Below, piece after piece: positions 49,201 through 63,573 of a DNA stretch of 64,000 nucleotides. Below the pieces are notes generated by a model. That model worked only from the letters and a program-made list of their open reading frames with translations. It did not search any database and was not told where the DNA came from. This DNA is from Owenia fusiformis (taxonomy: Eukaryota; Annelida; Polychaeta; Sabellida; Oweniidae): assembly GCA_903813345.2 (NCBI GenBank), contig CAIIXF020000001.1, positions 55,536,270 through 55,600,269 on the forward strand, given 5' to 3'. How positions within the stretch are numbered: position 1 is the stretch's first letter; every line of letters starts with the position of its first letter. The translations under genes were made by a program, and so were the position numbers.

Positions 49201-52200
49201 AAAAAGTGATTTTAGAGATTTTTGAACAAAAAAAATTTTTTGAAAAAAAAGTTGTGAGTATTTCATTTCTCAAATATTCAAATTTCCCGCCATTTTTCAA
49301 AAAAAGTTGAAATTTTTAATCATCAAATATTTCTTAATGCATTTCAAAAAAGATTATCCTTTTAACACCAATGCAAAGATTGAACAAAGGACACACTATT
49401 TCAATAATAAAATGCCATATTTAATGGTCCACTTCAATGTTTTAGCATATCAAAAATATTTTGAAACATTAGTGATGTCACTAAGGTAACAAAAACTTTT
49501 TGAAAAAAATTAAAAAAAAGTTTTTCGATGTCAATCTTTTCTAAATATGCTAGACTTTCATAAAAACCAATGTTGATTGTCTAACCAGGTTAAAAGGAAG
49601 AGTAAATTATGTTTTAGATATCATTGTACCATTGGTTTCTATGAGAACTAAAATTTTGAAATGCATTTTTCTCAGAACCATTTTCATGCACTGATAAGTT
49701 CATTTCTCGCTTGTTTATCAACCGATTTTCTTAATTTTTTCGGCAAAAAACATGGGAGGATGAATGCTATGCATTGGTATGAATTGTGGCTAATTAGAAG
49801 ATATGAGTGACCTCTAAAAGTTGGTTTTAAATAAATTCACAAATTTTGGAACAAAAAGTCTATCAAAAACCACTTTTTGAAATTAAAAAAAAAAGTTTCA
49901 CATATCACACTTTGATAACATTGGGTAAGACTACAATATAAGCCAAAGTGGTTTAAACTTTACATGGGGCCTTTAACATGATTGAGAAGGAATGAGGTAA
50001 CCGTGTTTGTCATGATGAACCTGGGAAATGTGGCATATTAATATCAGTTTAACATTAACTCATAAATTAACTAAGTGCCATAACAATGGTTAATTAACAG
50101 ATCTTGTGATACATTCATGTAACTTAATTTACATGTTAAATTACACAATAGCTGACTCCATAGGTGAAAATGTGTAATAAAATGTGATACATGTAATTGA
50201 TTAAAAACAAGTTAGTATCTCCTTTTATCCAGTGTTTAAAAGTCCTCAATATAATGCTAAATCAGAGTTGCTGCAATCTTTTCAAATCAAAATTCATTGA
50301 CTTTAGCCAGCTGACTGAAAGATGACATTCCTGATTTGCTCTTCATTAGAAAGTGATGAAAAAGAAGCAAGACATGGGGGGGGGGCTGGAGAATGAGTAT
50401 GGAATGAGATGTGATATAAAGCAAGATGCAAGAGAATGAAATAGAGGGACAGTAGCGGCCAAACCTAGGTAGTGATATAAGGGGAGACTGGGTATATCAT
50501 ATCATATCAAACTATAATCTTCTAAGGATAACATTCAAGAATGATATTCCATACATGAGCTAAAAGGTATTACCTTAGGATGTCAAAGATGTAAAAATAA
50601 GAAATATGAAGAATTATTTAGAAGAATTACTATCATTGACCAAAAAGTGCCAAATGAATCCTCATTTTGTGACAAGATTTGTCATAATAAAATTAAAATG
50701 AAACCCCGAACTTGTGAAGATGGTGATATTGAAATTGAAATTCTTTGACAAAATAGCCCTATAAAATACTCCAAAAACATCCCTTCAAATAAAAAATGAT
50801 TGATAAAACCTCTCAAATAAACTGATATTAGATAGCTAAAAATGATTTGAAAGGTCAATTTCATTATAAATATGTTTCAACTGAGAAAAATGAAGATAGA
50901 ATCTATCAATTTCAGTCAATATTCTGTTTTTAAATTGTCTTAAAGTGTGCCCAGATCAGCTTGACCTTGGAGTTTTAACACAGGACATCAATTTCATGTT
51001 CTAAATATAGAAGGTGCAAAATTAGAACTGTCAATCAAATTTTGAACTATTATAGGAAACAAAACTTAAAATTGAGACTGATTGATGATGCCTGATCTTG
51101 AATTTTTCATAAACGTATATATGAACTTTTATATCAAGGTCAAAAATCCTATTTGATGAATATAGGCCTAAGGTCAGTGTGACCTATTTGTCAGAACATA
51201 TTAAAATTCATACTCTATTTTAGAACAATCATGTAAGAAAAAATTCATATTCTAGAAATTGTTAAAATCATCTCAGAAATAAAAACTCCTCTGCATCAAA
51301 AAGAGTAAAATTCATAGTTGCTTGACTGAAAGATTGATTGATTGATTGATGATAAATTGATTGTTAGCATTTTCAATTTAGTTTTGTGGATAGGCTTAAA
51401 ATGCACACCCCACTATTTCAGATGTTTTCTGAGGCAATCAGAAATCCGATGTGAAAAAAAGCAAAACCCAGAAAATATACATTAACCACAGCTGAAATGC
51501 TCTTTTCTGACCTAGAGTAATGAAAATATTATCAGTTTAAAAACATCATGACCCCAAAATATATAATATGAATATAGCATTTTATTATCTAAAATAGCAT
51601 GTTTAGTTACTGAAACTGAAGCTGTTTCACCGATCATCTATTTGCTTAATCTGCACATTTCTTGCTTAGGGCTGCTGAAGAAACTCAAGGAGTATAATTA
51701 CCACTTCAGTACACTGAACATTGTAGGAATCAACAACTTTTTATACCAAAATTAACATAAATCGGCAAGGCAGACAAATTAATTAAACCAAATTCCAACA
51801 CCATATGAGCATGAAGATCAGAAACTCCCTCGTTTCATTCTAGAAAGCATAGCTAGCTTTCCCGTTCCTATTTTTAACTCAGCAAGTCTGATAATATTTC
51901 TTGTAGAGAAATGAATCACACCGGGTTCCTCAAAACAAACAGCTTTGATTTTTTGCTAACTGACATCTCAATTATTGCCCATATATAGCAATTGTGGTTG
52001 TAGGTTTTCAAGGGCTTCAGGGTTGTATATTATTTAAACAGGATTTGTGTACATTTACTATATTACTTACTATGCTTATTCATGTTATTTGTCACCTATT
52101 TTTCATTTTGTTCTTATGGCACTTCCTGTGGGCAATTCAGTCCACAAAAAGGCAACAGAACTTGAGAGACCATTAAGTACTAATCTTTGACCTTCTTGGA

Positions 52201-55200
52201 ATACTAAGGCTGCCAATCTCAAATATGGAGAAAATTATATTCATGCTATCAAATGATCAAATGGAATTTCAAATATTTTGAATGAAATATTTTCTGGTAC
52301 TTGTATATATTCTTTGATGCAAGTGAAAAAATATAATAGGTCTAATTATAGGTAAATATATATTCTTTTATTGACTAGTTGTATTCAGGTTAACTATAGA
52401 GGATGGCCTTTCACTTTAATAAAAATTAACAAAATGCTCTCCAAAATTTTGATAAAACTGGGACAGTCCTTTTTGGAGCATAATCATAACTCTTATGAAT
52501 TCCCTCTCTCTATTCCCTAAGACCATGACAATACTGTACTCATGGAACTCCTATGACAAATAGTTCATCTATTTCTGTTTTCACCTTGATCATCCCACAT
52601 GATAACTGTCATTGACCCTTGTCCCTTTACTCAGCATGTCCAGGAAGTAGAAATATATTTTTACACTTATCACGAAACATATGTGTACTATGATGACATG
52701 AATACTTGGTAAAATTAAGGCATTTCCATATTTGGGTATTTTTAATAACAGAGAACCATTTCATCATTTAAATATAAAAGCTGTGGTGTTTCACAAAATA
52801 ATTGTTAAGAACTGTGAATAAGTGGTAACAATCAAAATTATTGTGTTATGAATATTAATCCAATTCTACAAAATTCTCTGGGGTACCCCATTCACATTTG
52901 CTGCATATTTTATGTTGAGTGTACCAAGGAAAGTCACAAAAGAACCATTATCTCAACCTAAATGGTTCTATTGATGAGATAGTAAGGTTCATTTAGAACT
53001 GATGCATAAAGAAACAATAAATTATTCTCTAAATGACACCATAAAGAAACCATTAAAAATACAATTACAGAGAGTATATTGTATCCATAATCTTAACAAT
53101 ATCATTTAAACGTACCCAGTATGCAGAATTTGCTAGTTGTTGATCTGTTTGACTGATACAATTCCCTGTCTTCACTATTTATATAAGACTTATATCAAGT
53201 TATCTTTCAGATGTTATTTTTCAGACAATAATAAAATCAAATATTTGTTCATTCCCTTATATCAAATTCTGCTTATTAGTTTGGTCTTGTAAAGTCAAAT
53301 CAAATCTTTCCAAGTCAAGTGTCAAGTCAAATCTGATCTCTATGTAATCAGTTAACAATATGTTTAGTATTGTTTACAATATGTATGGTTAAGTGTAATA
53401 TATGAACTTTTAAACTATGTTTAAACAACACAAAAATAGTGTTTAAGTAATAAATGATCTGTATTCAACTTCACTGGTATGTTAGAGTGGTGGTTGTTTT
53501 TTCAACTTGCATACAGTCATGAACATGTTAAACCAGGTCAGAATTCTATGTAGTAAAACAGTAGTCCTTTATACACAAATTCAAAGTTGTGTATGTTTAC
53601 TACTTCAATGATGTTTAGTGAATAAACCAAGCTAGGCTAGTGTTATCTTATCCATGTACTTAACAGTTTATGTTGTTTAGACAAAATAAAAATTCCATTT
53701 GTATGTCCTAACCTCAACGTAGTGTTGTACTTAGTAGGTGTTCTACACTGAATCCACTAATTGCATTGGGTAACAGTAGTTTGTGTGTGCAACTTATGGG
53801 ATACTTTACTTACATAGTGAACACTTAACAGACTTTTACTACACTGTAAAGTTAGCGACAATACTAAAAGTGGGAATCTGCACCATAAAAGGGGTGAAAA
53901 TAAGAGACACCTTAAACTTACATTTGAAGAACTGATATATGCATATCTACTGGCAAGTTTTTCTCAATAATATTTAAGTGAACTGATTAGACTTAAAGTG
54001 TATGAACTTAAAAGTGTCCTATATTTTATTGAATTATCCTCAATCTCTTCAATATTTTCACAGTATGTTAACAACAAAATAATTTATATTAAATTAGTAC
54101 TCTCGAGTCTCTATGTAGGTTAATTGTGATGGTAAAACAATAAATGCTGAGGCCTTTCCTCAGGTCATTTTAAAATTTACTAGTCAAAATGTCCTCATCC
54201 AGTAAGACTAGTAGTATAGTACCTTCCGATTGTTCTGATGCTTATTGCACCTTTCTATTTCACTAGAAACATCTCATAGCTGAGAAGAAATGAGATGACA
54301 AGATTGATCATTGACCAGTTTATAAGGTAAATTTTCATCATACAATGACCATGGATTTTTTCAACCATTCTATATTCAAGTAAGACCAGTCTGTCCATGA
54401 AGATCCATAATTTGCTTGTGAAAAATGTTATGCTTTCAAGATATTAAGCTTACTAGTATGTGTACTTACGCTGAACAATAAGGAATCTTTTTGTATCCTT
54501 TGTAGTTCTTCATGTTTAGAGTAAGTCCACAGACATCGCATTTGAAGCACGCTTTGTGCCATATCTGAAAATAATTACTTGAAATTAGTTAATAATAATT
54601 CTGAACTATATTATACTGTAACTGTATTTTTACCAATTGGGAAAGTAAACAAATGTTCAGTCATCATGCCTATGTTTTTTAAAGGGAGGTTCAGTTTACC
54701 ATCTCCCAAAAATTTATATGGGGAAGGTCTTTAATATTATGGCAGTTATCTGAAGCGGTACAGTAAATGGTAGTGAAATGGAATAAGAAATTAAGACATC
54801 AAAAGGCACATTTTTATCAACTTCAAGCTCAATTTTTCAAAATTGTGTCGACTTTGGTTTTCTCCCCAATACTGTTTCATTGTGTCCATTCTGTTAGCGA
54901 TGTTTGAAAACACAGAATCAAATTCTACGCTAAGGGCTGATGTCGAAATGTCTTTCGAACAATCAGTGATGATGAGATGCTGTTATGGAAATGACTGTCC
55001 GATAAAACAGAAGTTCATCTTGTCATGAAGTCTTAGGGGCTTCTAGTGCAACGGGAGGTTATTACTTTCTCTGGCCATGACTTACTCACGTCGAGAGCTA
55101 CCATGTTAGATTTTGAAAGTATAGCTCTCCATCGTGAGGATCTCCCAGCTGAAGGATTGTGACATCTAATTTTGATCAGCGCCAGTCAGGGGCTTGCTGT

Positions 55201-55853
55201 TTGTCTCAAACTGTAGCCTACATATGGGCTCATATGTGTCTACTTTCCCCGTGCATGTAGGATCGCGGATGTGCTTCTATGGCGATCAGGAGTTCTAATC
55301 GTTTTTTGTTCGATACCCATTTCCAATATGGCGGTTAAACGGAAATACTATCGACGCATGCGCAACTTGGGAAACGTCAAGCCGCCATATTGAATATACC
55401 TGGCCAAAACTTTTGACACGACCAATAAAATGAAGTCCTGATCGATACATAGGGCAGTGAGACGTTCTATAGTTGAGCTGAATGAAAGATGGCGATGTAG
55501 GATACATTTTCAGGTATATAATGTGCAACATGAGTCAGCTGAATTCCCTGAAATTTTCTTCGAAGTCAGGATTCTTAAGCTGTTGATTCTAGCGATAGAG
55601 AGCTAGACTATACTTTCAAAATCTAAGTAGCTCTCGACGGGAGTAAGCCATGACTATAAACTGGGAGTCGTCAAATGTGTCCAAATGTGATCTAAATACC
55701 AACTTCCATAAACAAATAATTATGCTATCCATGCGTTTATCAGCATACTTATTTGATAATGTATAATAATCTTCTTATACTGACCTTGTCTAAACAGTTG
55801 ACTTTTTCTGTTGGATAAACCGTTTTATTACACTTTGCACAAGGTTTGTTCAT
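25029..55853 (-). CDS. LASP: LASP family protein (LIM and SH3, nebulin repeats), complete, 11 coding exons
   Basis: Eleven exons join in frame for 466 residues, from ATG at 55853 to TGA at 25029. All introns are GT-AG. Residues 5-56 form one LIM domain with zinc ligands C5, C8, H26, C29, C32, C35, C53 and H56. Residues 57-83 give a linker with [10 protein letters not shown]. Residues 84-118 and 119-155 are nebulin-type repeats (VKYHAKFE..., IKYHAQFE... with ADDPETxRIR). A Gln/Pro-rich linker runs to about 407, and residues 408-466 are an SH3 domain ([30 protein letters not shown]). LASP proteins bind F-actin through the nebulin repeats, act at focal adhesions and cell edges, and recruit partners through SH3. 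Counting the first half-repeat, this has three repeats, as in LASP2/LIM-nebulette, against two in LASP1. The start is set by the family's usual MN-P-C opening. Confidence 0.96.
25209..25776. other. LASP intron 10 (568 bp)
   Basis: No feature beyond a short TGTATGTATGTATG run near 25423. Phase 0 intron. Confidence 0.6.
25777..26066 (-). CDS. LASP: LASP exon 10 (290 nt): Pro/Gln-rich linker
   Basis: Acceptor gtttatttgcag, donor GGG|gtaagt. It encodes about 96 residues rich in P, Q, A and Y, including a duplicated [11 protein letters not shown] and several PxxP runs. Such runs could bind SH3 domains of partner proteins or its own SH3; that is inference. Confidence 0.92.
26067..26522. other. LASP intron 9 (456 bp)
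   Basis: AT-rich; nothing recognised. Confidence 0.6.
26523..26699 (-). CDS. LASP: LASP exon 9 (177 nt) in linker
   Basis: Acceptor ctgtttcag, donor CCTT|gtaagt, phase 1-1. It encodes [20 protein letters not shown], then [13 protein letters not shown] and a charged tail. The GSIHDYDP motif repeats GSINDYDP of exon 7. Confidence 0.88.
26886..26995 (-). repeat. Copy 4 of dispersed AACAAATGGCAGGT repeat
   Basis: The reverse complement reads TGTGACATATTGTTACAG, a spacer, TGTAACAAATGGCAGGTGGT and GACATTTTGCATGTTAATG. It is the best preserved full-length copy in the window. Confidence 0.65.
27170..27302 (-). repeat. Repeat shared with 19167-19290
   Basis: On the minus strand CCTCAGTCATATTCGATCTA is followed by CGGCAATCATATGG, GCCGTAGCTTCC and TTTTCTTTATCGATTTTG, the same order as at 19167. 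The CGGC/GCCG parts form a weak inverted repeat. Confidence 0.6.
28888..28950 (-). CDS. LASP: LASP exon 8 (63 nt) in linker
   Basis: Acceptor attttgccag, donor CCAG|gtaatc, phase 1-1. It encodes [20 protein letters not shown], basic and proline-rich. It was linked to the gene by phase and splice sites, since this linker is not conserved. Confidence 0.8.
28951..30213. other. LASP intron 7 (1.3 kb)
   Basis: AT-rich; nothing supportable. A TCCTAGCTACGCCCCTG string near 29325 resembles transposon debris (compare GGCCCGTAGCCAGG near 39141). Confidence 0.5.
30214..30342 (-). CDS. LASP: LASP exon 7 (129 nt): polyglutamine linker
   Basis: Acceptor attatttcag, donor TCAA|gtgagt, phase 1-1. It encodes [17 protein letters not shown], then Q5-P-Q6-P, G5 and a short HPTFS tail. 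The CAA/CAG run may vary in length between individuals. Confidence 0.9.
31641..32380. mobile_element. 740 bp fold-back element
   Basis: The ends TCAAAGGAGTGGTATCGATA and its near complement at 32353-32380 continue inward through a TTTCTCTTAAA stretch. The interior is AT-rich and non-coding. No clear target duplication. Confidence 0.6.
32528..32587 (-). CDS. Candidate LASP cassette exon (60 nt, phase 1-1)
   Basis: In the same intron a 60 nt segment with acceptor tttgtgtttaaag and donor GGAAG|gtagta reads, in phase, [20 protein letters not shown]. It would add 20 residues as an Ala/Glu-rich helix. It is richer in GC than its surroundings. The acceptor is weak in pyrimidines. The plus strand is also open here, so chance cannot be excluded. 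Confidence 0.4.
32705..32963. mobile_element. 260 bp palindrome with tandem CATATCTTCCCGCTTCCGG units
   Basis: CCTATGCCAAGTAGAGTTT at the left pairs with AAACTCTACTTGGTATAGG at the right. At 32790-32862 a roughly 21 bp unit with CATATCTTCCCGCTTCCGG is repeated about three times. Confidence 0.6.
32964..33115. repeat. Hairpin-family copy (AGTTATGCACGG ... CCTCCCAGTGCATAAC)
   Basis: AGTTATGTACGGTCTGTTTG opens and ATCCAAAACCTCCCAGTATA closes the unit. The same ends occur at 44213-44332, and a fragment occurs at 12528. It is a small fold-back repeat family. Confidence 0.6.
33438..33476 (-). CDS. Candidate LASP cassette exon (39 nt, phase 1-1)
   Basis: Between exons 6 and 7 a 39 nt segment is bounded by a good acceptor (gttagttcttcag) and a strong donor (CTACAA|gtgagt). 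In the gene's phase it reads [13 protein letters not shown] with no stop and keeps frame on both sides. There is no conservation evidence; the call rests on splice sites and phase only. Confidence 0.35.
33693..33716 (-). CDS. LASP: LASP exon 6 (24 nt micro-exon) in linker
   Basis: Acceptor tttttttcaag and donor CCAG|gtatga enclose 24 nt encoding ARKQSGP with split codons at both ends (phase 1-1). It keeps frame whether included or skipped. Less certain than its neighbours because of its size. Confidence 0.7.
33717..34226. other. LASP intron 5 (510 bp)
   Basis: Nothing recognised beyond AT-rich sequence; phase 1 intron. Confidence 0.6.
34227..34410 (-). CDS. LASP: LASP exon 5 (184 nt): further nebulin repeat and start of linker
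   Basis: Acceptor gttgttttag, donor AAAG|gtaatg. It encodes [15 protein letters not shown] and [18 protein letters not shown], then a charged [18 protein letters not shown] tail that could be a partial further repeat. It ends with one base of a codon (phase 1). Confidence 0.95.
34411..36339. other. LASP intron 4 (1.9 kb)
   Basis: Contains a diverged copy (about 35563-35726) of the 6822-7026 element, recognised by GGTCAAAATAT and TAATGCTGGGAGATCACT. No coding signal. Confidence 0.6.
35563..35726 (+). mobile_element. Diverged relative of the 6822-7026 element
   Basis: It shares CAGTTTTGGTCAAAATAT, a GGGTTGCATGCA-type interior and the right end TAATGCTGGGAGATCACT. The left end is eroded and no duplication is visible. 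Confidence 0.5.
36340..36444 (-). CDS. LASP: LASP exon 4 (105 nt): nebulin repeat of 35 residues
   Basis: Phase 0 at both ends, exactly one 35-residue repeat: [14 protein letters not shown], then [19 protein letters not shown]. Donor TCG|gttagc is a weaker but acceptable site. One exon per repeat is the layout typical of nebulin-family genes. Confidence 0.95.
36445..37313. other. LASP intron 3 (870 bp)
   Basis: Nothing recognised. Confidence 0.6.
37314..37398 (-). CDS. LASP: LASP exon 3 (85 nt): last LIM ligand and first nebulin-like half repeat
   Basis: Acceptor tttatttgcag, donor CAG|gtaagg. It encodes [20 protein letters not shown], followed by [10 protein letters not shown]56 completes the LIM domain, and [10 protein letters not shown] is the conserved nebulin-linker motif. 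It is reached over a 17 kb intron; phases agree. Confidence 0.95.
38087..39020. mobile_element. 934 bp MITE with CAGTAAAACCTG ends, TA duplication
   Basis: CAGTAAAACCTG starts at 38087 and its complement ends at 39020, each flanked by TA (38085-38086 and 39021-39022). Sub-terminal TTCCTTGTTC, AGGTTTTCCCTA and CAGAGAGG motifs recur near both ends. TA plus CAG ends suggest a Tc1/mariner-type origin; this is inference. Confidence 0.7.
39140..39350. repeat. GGCCCGTAGCCAGGGGGG-type repeat fragment
   Basis: It begins GGCCCGTAGCCAGGGGGGAG and contains GAACCCCCCTGG and a C10 run. This is an interspersed repeat fragment of unknown class; its limits are not defined. Confidence 0.4.
39740..39795 (+). 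repeat. Right-end fragment of CAGTAAAACCTG / GAACACC family
   Basis: GACCAAAAACTGTTCACATT, GAGAGGTGTCTATTC and ATACAGGTTTAACTG match the right end at 43735-43812. Confidence 0.55.
40179..40723. mobile_element. 545 bp fold-back transposon, TTATCCCG ends, 8 bp duplication GTAATACT
   Basis: The ends TTATCCCGTTCCCGGACTAT and its complement are flanked by GTAATACT at 40171-40178 and 40724-40731. The arms are about 200 bp long, with GTAATCG and GTCTGGGTTTATCGG segments pairing near the centre. Eight-base duplications occur in hAT, P and some other superfamilies. The TIR matches none I can name. Confidence 0.85.
42143..43138. mobile_element. 996 bp mariner-type non-autonomous element
   Basis: CAGGGTGGTCCAAAAAAAGT at the left and its complement at the right are flanked by TA (42141-42142 and 43139-43140). 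The arms stay paired for about 150 bp. The length is near that of mariners, but no transposase frame was recognised, so it looks like a long-TIR derivative. Confidence 0.8.
43541..43812. mobile_element. MITE of CAGTAAAACCTG / GAACACC family (about 270 bp)
   Basis: The left end GTAAAACCTGTGTATAGTGA and right end TACAGGTTTCGCTGTA are inverted. The interior repeats GTGTTCACT four times. It is the fullest copy of the family found at 17.5 and 39.7 kb. Confidence 0.6.
43925..44025. repeat. Inverted GAGCGGGCAGGATATAT / ATATATCCATCCCGCTC repeat
   Basis: GAGCGGGCAGGATATATTG and GATATAATATATCCATCCCG pair across GTCCCGCTCC. Similar CCCGCTTCCGG/ATATC sequence lies at 32.8 kb, so the two loci probably share a family. 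Confidence 0.5.
44213..44332. repeat. 120 bp hairpin-family copy
   Basis: AGTTATGCACGGTCGGTTTG pairs with CCAAAACCTCCCAGTGCATA, enclosing inner arms GGATATACAATA/TATTGTATATCC. It has the same ends as 32964-33115. Confidence 0.7.
45560..46140 (-). mobile_element. LINE (non-LTR retrotransposon) 3' end, decayed
   Basis: The minus strand encodes a broken ORF2 tail: [20 protein letters not shown] in one frame, then after a stop and a shift [25 protein letters not shown] and a TGA at 45811. The VPKPxxExFKKSxSYSGxxIWN pattern is typical of ORF2 C termini of many animal LINEs. A 3' tail follows to about 45560 with GGGCCTCTAGGAAGACCAGT. Inactive. Confidence 0.7.
46409..48964. mobile_element. Element B: 2556 bp DNA transposon derivative, CACTGG ends, ACCCT duplication
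   Basis: The ends CACTGGGGGGTATCGTGATG and its near complement open arms of about 300 bp. ACCCT flanks both sides (46404-46408 and 48965-48969). A 29 bp palindrome built from TGATGCAACAACACC lies inside each end, and the same motif recurs several times further in. No transposase was recognised in the interior. Element C is inserted within it. A 3 bp CCC duplication with TCACTGG ends is an alternative reading. Confidence 0.85.
47585..48155. mobile_element. Element C: 571 bp palindromic element nested in B, CACCC ends, CATAT duplication
   Basis: The ends CACCCTTGGTATACGCAGCT and its complement are flanked by CATAT (47580-47584 and 48156-48160). The sub-terminal motif GACCGGCACGGGT occurs twice at the left. 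A second inverted repeat (about 47966-48100) encloses a 30 bp direct duplication containing GAAGACGGACCGGTTC. Confidence 0.85.
49009..49069. mobile_element. 61 bp miniature palindrome, mariner-like CAGGG ends
   Basis: CAGGGCGTCCATAAAGTCTC and its complement ending ATACCCTG fold into a stem with a loop of about 12 bp. TA follows on the right; the left flank is AA. It lies 45 bp from the end of element B. Confidence 0.65.
54470..54564 (-). CDS. LASP: LASP exon 2 (95 nt): rest of LIM domain
   Basis: Acceptor ttattttcag, donor CAGC|gtaagt. It encodes [13 protein letters not shown], then [13 protein letters not shown] and IPYCS, supplying H26, C29, C32, C35 and C53. The LNMKNYKGY string is diagnostic of LASP. 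Confidence 0.97.
54565..55784. other. LASP intron 1 (1.2 kb)
   Basis: Phase 0 intron inside the LIM domain. It is about half occupied by the fold-back at 55071-55657. Confidence 0.65.
55071..55657. mobile_element. About 580 bp fold-back element in LASP intron 1
   Basis: CATGACTTACTCACGTCGAG, then AGCTACC and TTAGATTTTGAAAGTATAG, pair with the complement near 55600-55657. The interior is less AT-rich and includes GCATGCGCA. No clear target duplication. Confidence 0.65.
55785..55853 (-). CDS. LASP: LASP exon 1 (69 nt): start and first LIM zinc finger
   Basis: Encodes [10 protein letters not shown] and [13 protein letters not shown], almost the family consensus. It ends on a codon boundary with donor AAG|gtcagt. 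C5 and C8 are the first two zinc ligands. Confidence 0.95.
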
Positions 55854-56520
55854 CTTTAAATTTTAAGTATAAATCCAATTTAATTGTAAATTTCTATGTT
55901 ATCATCAATCCACTATATTTGAGTTATATCCAGAACTACTTCATTAGGTGTATTTGCCCTTAACCGCCCTGTATATTACGTTCAAATGCTGTAAATTTGA
56001 CCGGTGGTAAAAATGGGTGCCTAAGTGCTCGGTAGCGTTACATGGAGGAATGATCTGCTGGAACGAAAAATACTAAAATACATTCCTGTACTCGTGTTGA
56101 TTCCATGAGGAAATTAGTGATGATATGAATGAGGATGCATAAATAAAACAAATAAAACTTTGGTAATAGTATTGACGTATGACTAAATTCGGATCAATCA
56201 TTCACAAAGTTTAAGGTAACGTTAAAGTTAATCAGAAGTACAAAAAATATTTTTTGGTAAAGTCACAAAGTTTTGTATCGGTTTTCCTTATATGTGAATG
56301 CATTTCCTGACTAAAGAGAGATATGTTCAAGAAAACTTCACATCTAAACGCGTTTATCATAACTATGAATTTGAGGTGCATGGGTGGGTCCCCAAAGCTA
56401 GCATGAAGACGGTGAAATGAGGCAAATTATTGAAAGTTCCAAGGAGTAGCCTTGCCACAGTCACACATTTGCAAGAATCCCAAATTTCCACAAACCATCT
56501 TACCTTACCAAGGAACATCG

Positions 56521-56900
56521 AAGGAGCATGAAAATATGCACCTCTTGCATTGTTAGAGTATGATAAGCTCAAACCATAGTTTCTTATAAATATTTCATGT
56601 CCACCATTTTGTTTGCCGGAACTACTTCTAGACTTCCTGATTAATCCTCATACAAGTTTTGGCATGGATTATCACTAGTATATTTTATCTATAACAGTAT
56701 AATAATCATGATATCTACATGATTGAGGCTTTATAAATCAAATAATGATAAACAATGCATACACGACTGAGTAAGGATTACTTTGGACTAGAAAATAGTC
56801 CCAGCAAACAAAATGGTGGACATGAAATATTTAGAATTCAAAATGGTTTGAGATTTATTATACTCTAACAATGCAAGAAGTACACATTTTCATGCTCCTT
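56521..56900. mobile_element. 380 bp palindromic MITE in the intergenic region
   Basis: AAGGAGCATGAAAATATGCA and its complement at 56881-56900 continue as arms through CTTGCATTGTTAGAGTAT and ATTTCATGTCCACCATTTTG. TTAA follows on the right. A TTAA-targeting family (Kolobok or piggyBac type) is possible, but the left TTAA is not preserved. Confidence 0.7.
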
Positions 56901-57194
56901 TAACTGTAGTTTAACTAGACTCTGCACGCAGGGTACTACCTTAAAAAATAAAAATTAAAAATTGATTTCGTTTTCACCAGGCTCCAGGGACCAGGCTCAA
57001 ATCTATTAAATGTTTTCCAAATGATACATTTTGTATGATGTTTTAATAAATAAAGTTTAAAATACTTAATTCTTACACCAGAATGCAGGTTTAAATAAGA
57101 ATGGCATTAATAAATACTACTACCACTATATCAGATAATAGATATGAGAGTTAACAAGGAAAATGTAAGTCAGTTTCACTTTCATTTCTATACC

Positions 57195-57220
57195 GCGCAT
57201 GCGCCGTAGAGCTTCCTTTT
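57195..57220 (+). promoter_or_regulatory. RPL23 core promoter: NRF1-type palindrome and TOP tract
   Basis: GCGCATGCGCC at 57195-57205 matches the NRF1 consensus. CTTCCTTTT at 57212-57220 is a pyrimidine tract starting with C, as at the cap site of TOP mRNAs. If transcription starts there, the 5' UTR is 21 nt, a normal length for ribosomal protein genes. Confidence 0.55.
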
Positions 57221-57232
57221 ACAAAATCCAAG

Positions 57233-63573
<6,341 letters not shown>

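Larger units (their letters stand above)
37399..54469. other. LASP intron 2 (17 kb), transposon-rich
   Basis: The largest intron. It contains the delimited elements listed separately between 38087 and 49069 and a minus-strand LINE tail. The second half (49.1-54.4 kb) is AT-rich with no delimitable element, apart from a GATT microsatellite near 51332-51351. No alternative first exon was recognised. Confidence 0.6.
55854..57232. promoter_or_regulatory. Divergent LASP/RPL23 intergenic region
   Basis: The 1.38 kb between the two start codons must hold both promoters unless LASP has an upstream non-coding exon elsewhere. The RPL23 side shows an NRF1-type site and a TOP tract. The LASP side shows no obvious motif. 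A 380 bp palindrome occupies the middle. Confidence 0.6.
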
